Positions 63,333 to 64,000 of a stretch of 64,000 bases of DNA are shown here, piece after piece (position 1 is the first letter of the stretch; the number at the start of each line of letters is the position of its first letter). The notes beneath the pieces were generated by a model, which searched no databases, had not been told where the DNA came from, and saw only the letters and a program-made list of their open reading frames with translations. Source of the DNA: Sphingomonas hominis. Lineage in GTDB: Bacteria; Pseudomonadota; Alphaproteobacteria; Sphingomonadales; Sphingomonadaceae. The position numbers and the translations under genes were made by a program. The stretch lies in assembly GCF_013328205.1 (NCBI RefSeq), contig NZ_JABULH010000002.1:62001-126000 (forward strand). The letters are read 5' to 3'.

Positions 63333-64000
63333 ATGCTGATCGCGATCCCCGACGTGTTCGACGCAGCGGGAGTCGCGCGCGTCCGCGCGGTCATCGACGC
63401 GGGCGAGTGGCAGGACGGCAACGCGACGTCGGGACCGCAGTCCGCGCTCGCCAAGCGCAACGAGCAATTGCCCGAGGACAGCCCCGCGGCGCGCGAGGCG
63501 GGCGGGCTGGTGCTCGACGCGCTTGGGCGATCGGCGCTGTTCGTCGCCGCCGCGCTGCCGCTCAAGGTCTATCCGCCCTTGTTCAACCGTTATGCCGGTG
63601 GGCAGGCGTTCGGAATGCATGTCGACAATGCGGTGCGCATCCGCCGTGGCAGCGATTTCCGCATCCGCTCCGATCTGTCGGCGACCTTGTTCTTGTCCGA
63701 TCCCGATGCTTACGACGGCGGCGAGTTGGTGATCGAGGATCAGTTCGGCGAGCAGCGCGTCAAACTGCCCGCGGGGCACATGGTGCTCTATCCCGCCTCC
63801 AGCCTGCACCGCGTCGAGCCGGTGACGCGAGGTGTGCGCGTCGCGTCGTTCTTCTGGATACAGTCGATGGTGCGCGACGACGGCGCGCGGCGCATCCTGT
63901 TCGACCTCGACCGGAGCGTACAGGCGGTGGCGCGGTCGCCGGAGCAGGGCGGGCTGGGGCAGGCGGATGCGGCGACGATCCGCTTGACGGGGGTGTACCA
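63333..64000 (+). CDS. piuC: PKHD-type Fe(II)/2OG dioxygenase PiuC-like (3' partial)
   Basis: A 222-residue piece of an iron/2-oxoglutarate dioxygenase (YbiX/PiuC family), cut by the window end a few residues short of the usual 225-229. It begins [20 protein letters not shown]. The iron triad is visible as H-x-D in [10 protein letters not shown] and His in [15 protein letters not shown], with the 2OG-binding Arg in TRGVRVAS. It shares a transcript with the siderophore receptor. The natural substrate of this family is not established. Confidence 0.92.
   Translation, partial: MLIAIPDVFDAAGVARVRAVIDAGEWQDGNATSGPQSALAKRNEQLPEDSPAAREAGGLVLDALGRSALFVAAALPLKVYPPLFNRYAGGQAFGMHVDNAVRIRRGSDFRIRSDLSATLFLSDPDAYDGGELVIEDQFGEQRVKLPAGHMVLYPASSLHRVEPVTRGVRVASFFWIQSMVRDDGARRILFDLDRSVQAVARSPEQGGLGQADAATIRLTGVY

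Overview
The window comes from a GC-rich chromosome of an alphaproteobacterium, almost certainly a sphingomonad (Sphingomonas or a close relative). The reasons are several very large TonB-dependent receptors of the Sphingomonas/Caulobacter type beside polysaccharide-degrading enzymes, tryptophan-halogenase-like flavoproteins inside sugar loci, the infA-maf-RNase E/G-yacG-tRNA block, cobS/cobT next to bolA and a J-domain gene, and dispersed inverted repeats built on CCGGACTTGATCCGGGAT. No phage, integrase, complete insertion sequence or CRISPR array was seen.

Layout. (1) 1-819: the end of a GntR-family regulator and a convergent gluconokinase. (2) 994-13519: a beta-glucan locus with two GH55-like tandem beta-helix enzymes flanking a TonB-dependent receptor, followed by a GH3 beta-glucosidase; the likely substrate is laminarin-type beta-1,3-glucan. 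(3) 14162-19673: a caa3-type cytochrome c oxidase operon (subunit II with fused cytochrome c, fused subunits I+III, a small membrane protein, CtaG, and a three-heme cytochrome c). (4) 19714-34888: a maltodextrin/starch locus (MFS transporter, halogenase-like protein, GH97, GH13 alpha-glucosidase, secreted alpha-amylase, LacI regulator, second halogenase-like protein, TonB-dependent receptor, DUF6445 protein). An identical 12-base site, ATACGTATTCAC, precedes both operons. (5) 35066-39227: a split, divergent version of the enterobacterial yjfIJKLMC genes (DUF1190, DUF350, DUF2491 / DUF2170, PspA-like, glutathionylspermidine-synthase-like). (6) 39228-52294: a relic of a type VI secretion tagH gene, tRNA-Phe, yacG, RNase E/G-like, maf, infA, the proton-pumping pyrophosphatase, thiL, a Na+/H+ antiporter, DUF4169, nusB, a DUF892 stress protein, hisD, hisG and DUF2332. 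(7) 52291-56736: an AraC regulator, pirin, NUDIX, GST, BolA, a J-domain protein and DUF1428. (8) 57032-60780: cobS and cobT separated by an embedded MntA/HepT-type nucleotidyltransferase/HEPN pair, then a ribbon-helix-helix protein. (9) 60835-64000: a TonB-dependent siderophore receptor behind a Fur-box-like site and a PiuC-type dioxygenase cut by the window edge.

The genes form several coherent systems. Each sugar locus pairs an outer-membrane TonB receptor with exported glycosidases; the maltodextrin locus adds an inner-membrane permease, a cytoplasmic alpha-glucosidase and a LacI regulator. The least ordinary features are the MntA/HepT pair translationally coupled inside cobS-cobT, whose HEPN protein appears to lack the expected motif arginine; the duplicated GH55-propeller enzymes around one receptor; the shared operator of the maltodextrin locus; the divergent yjf-like cluster; and the tagH relic.
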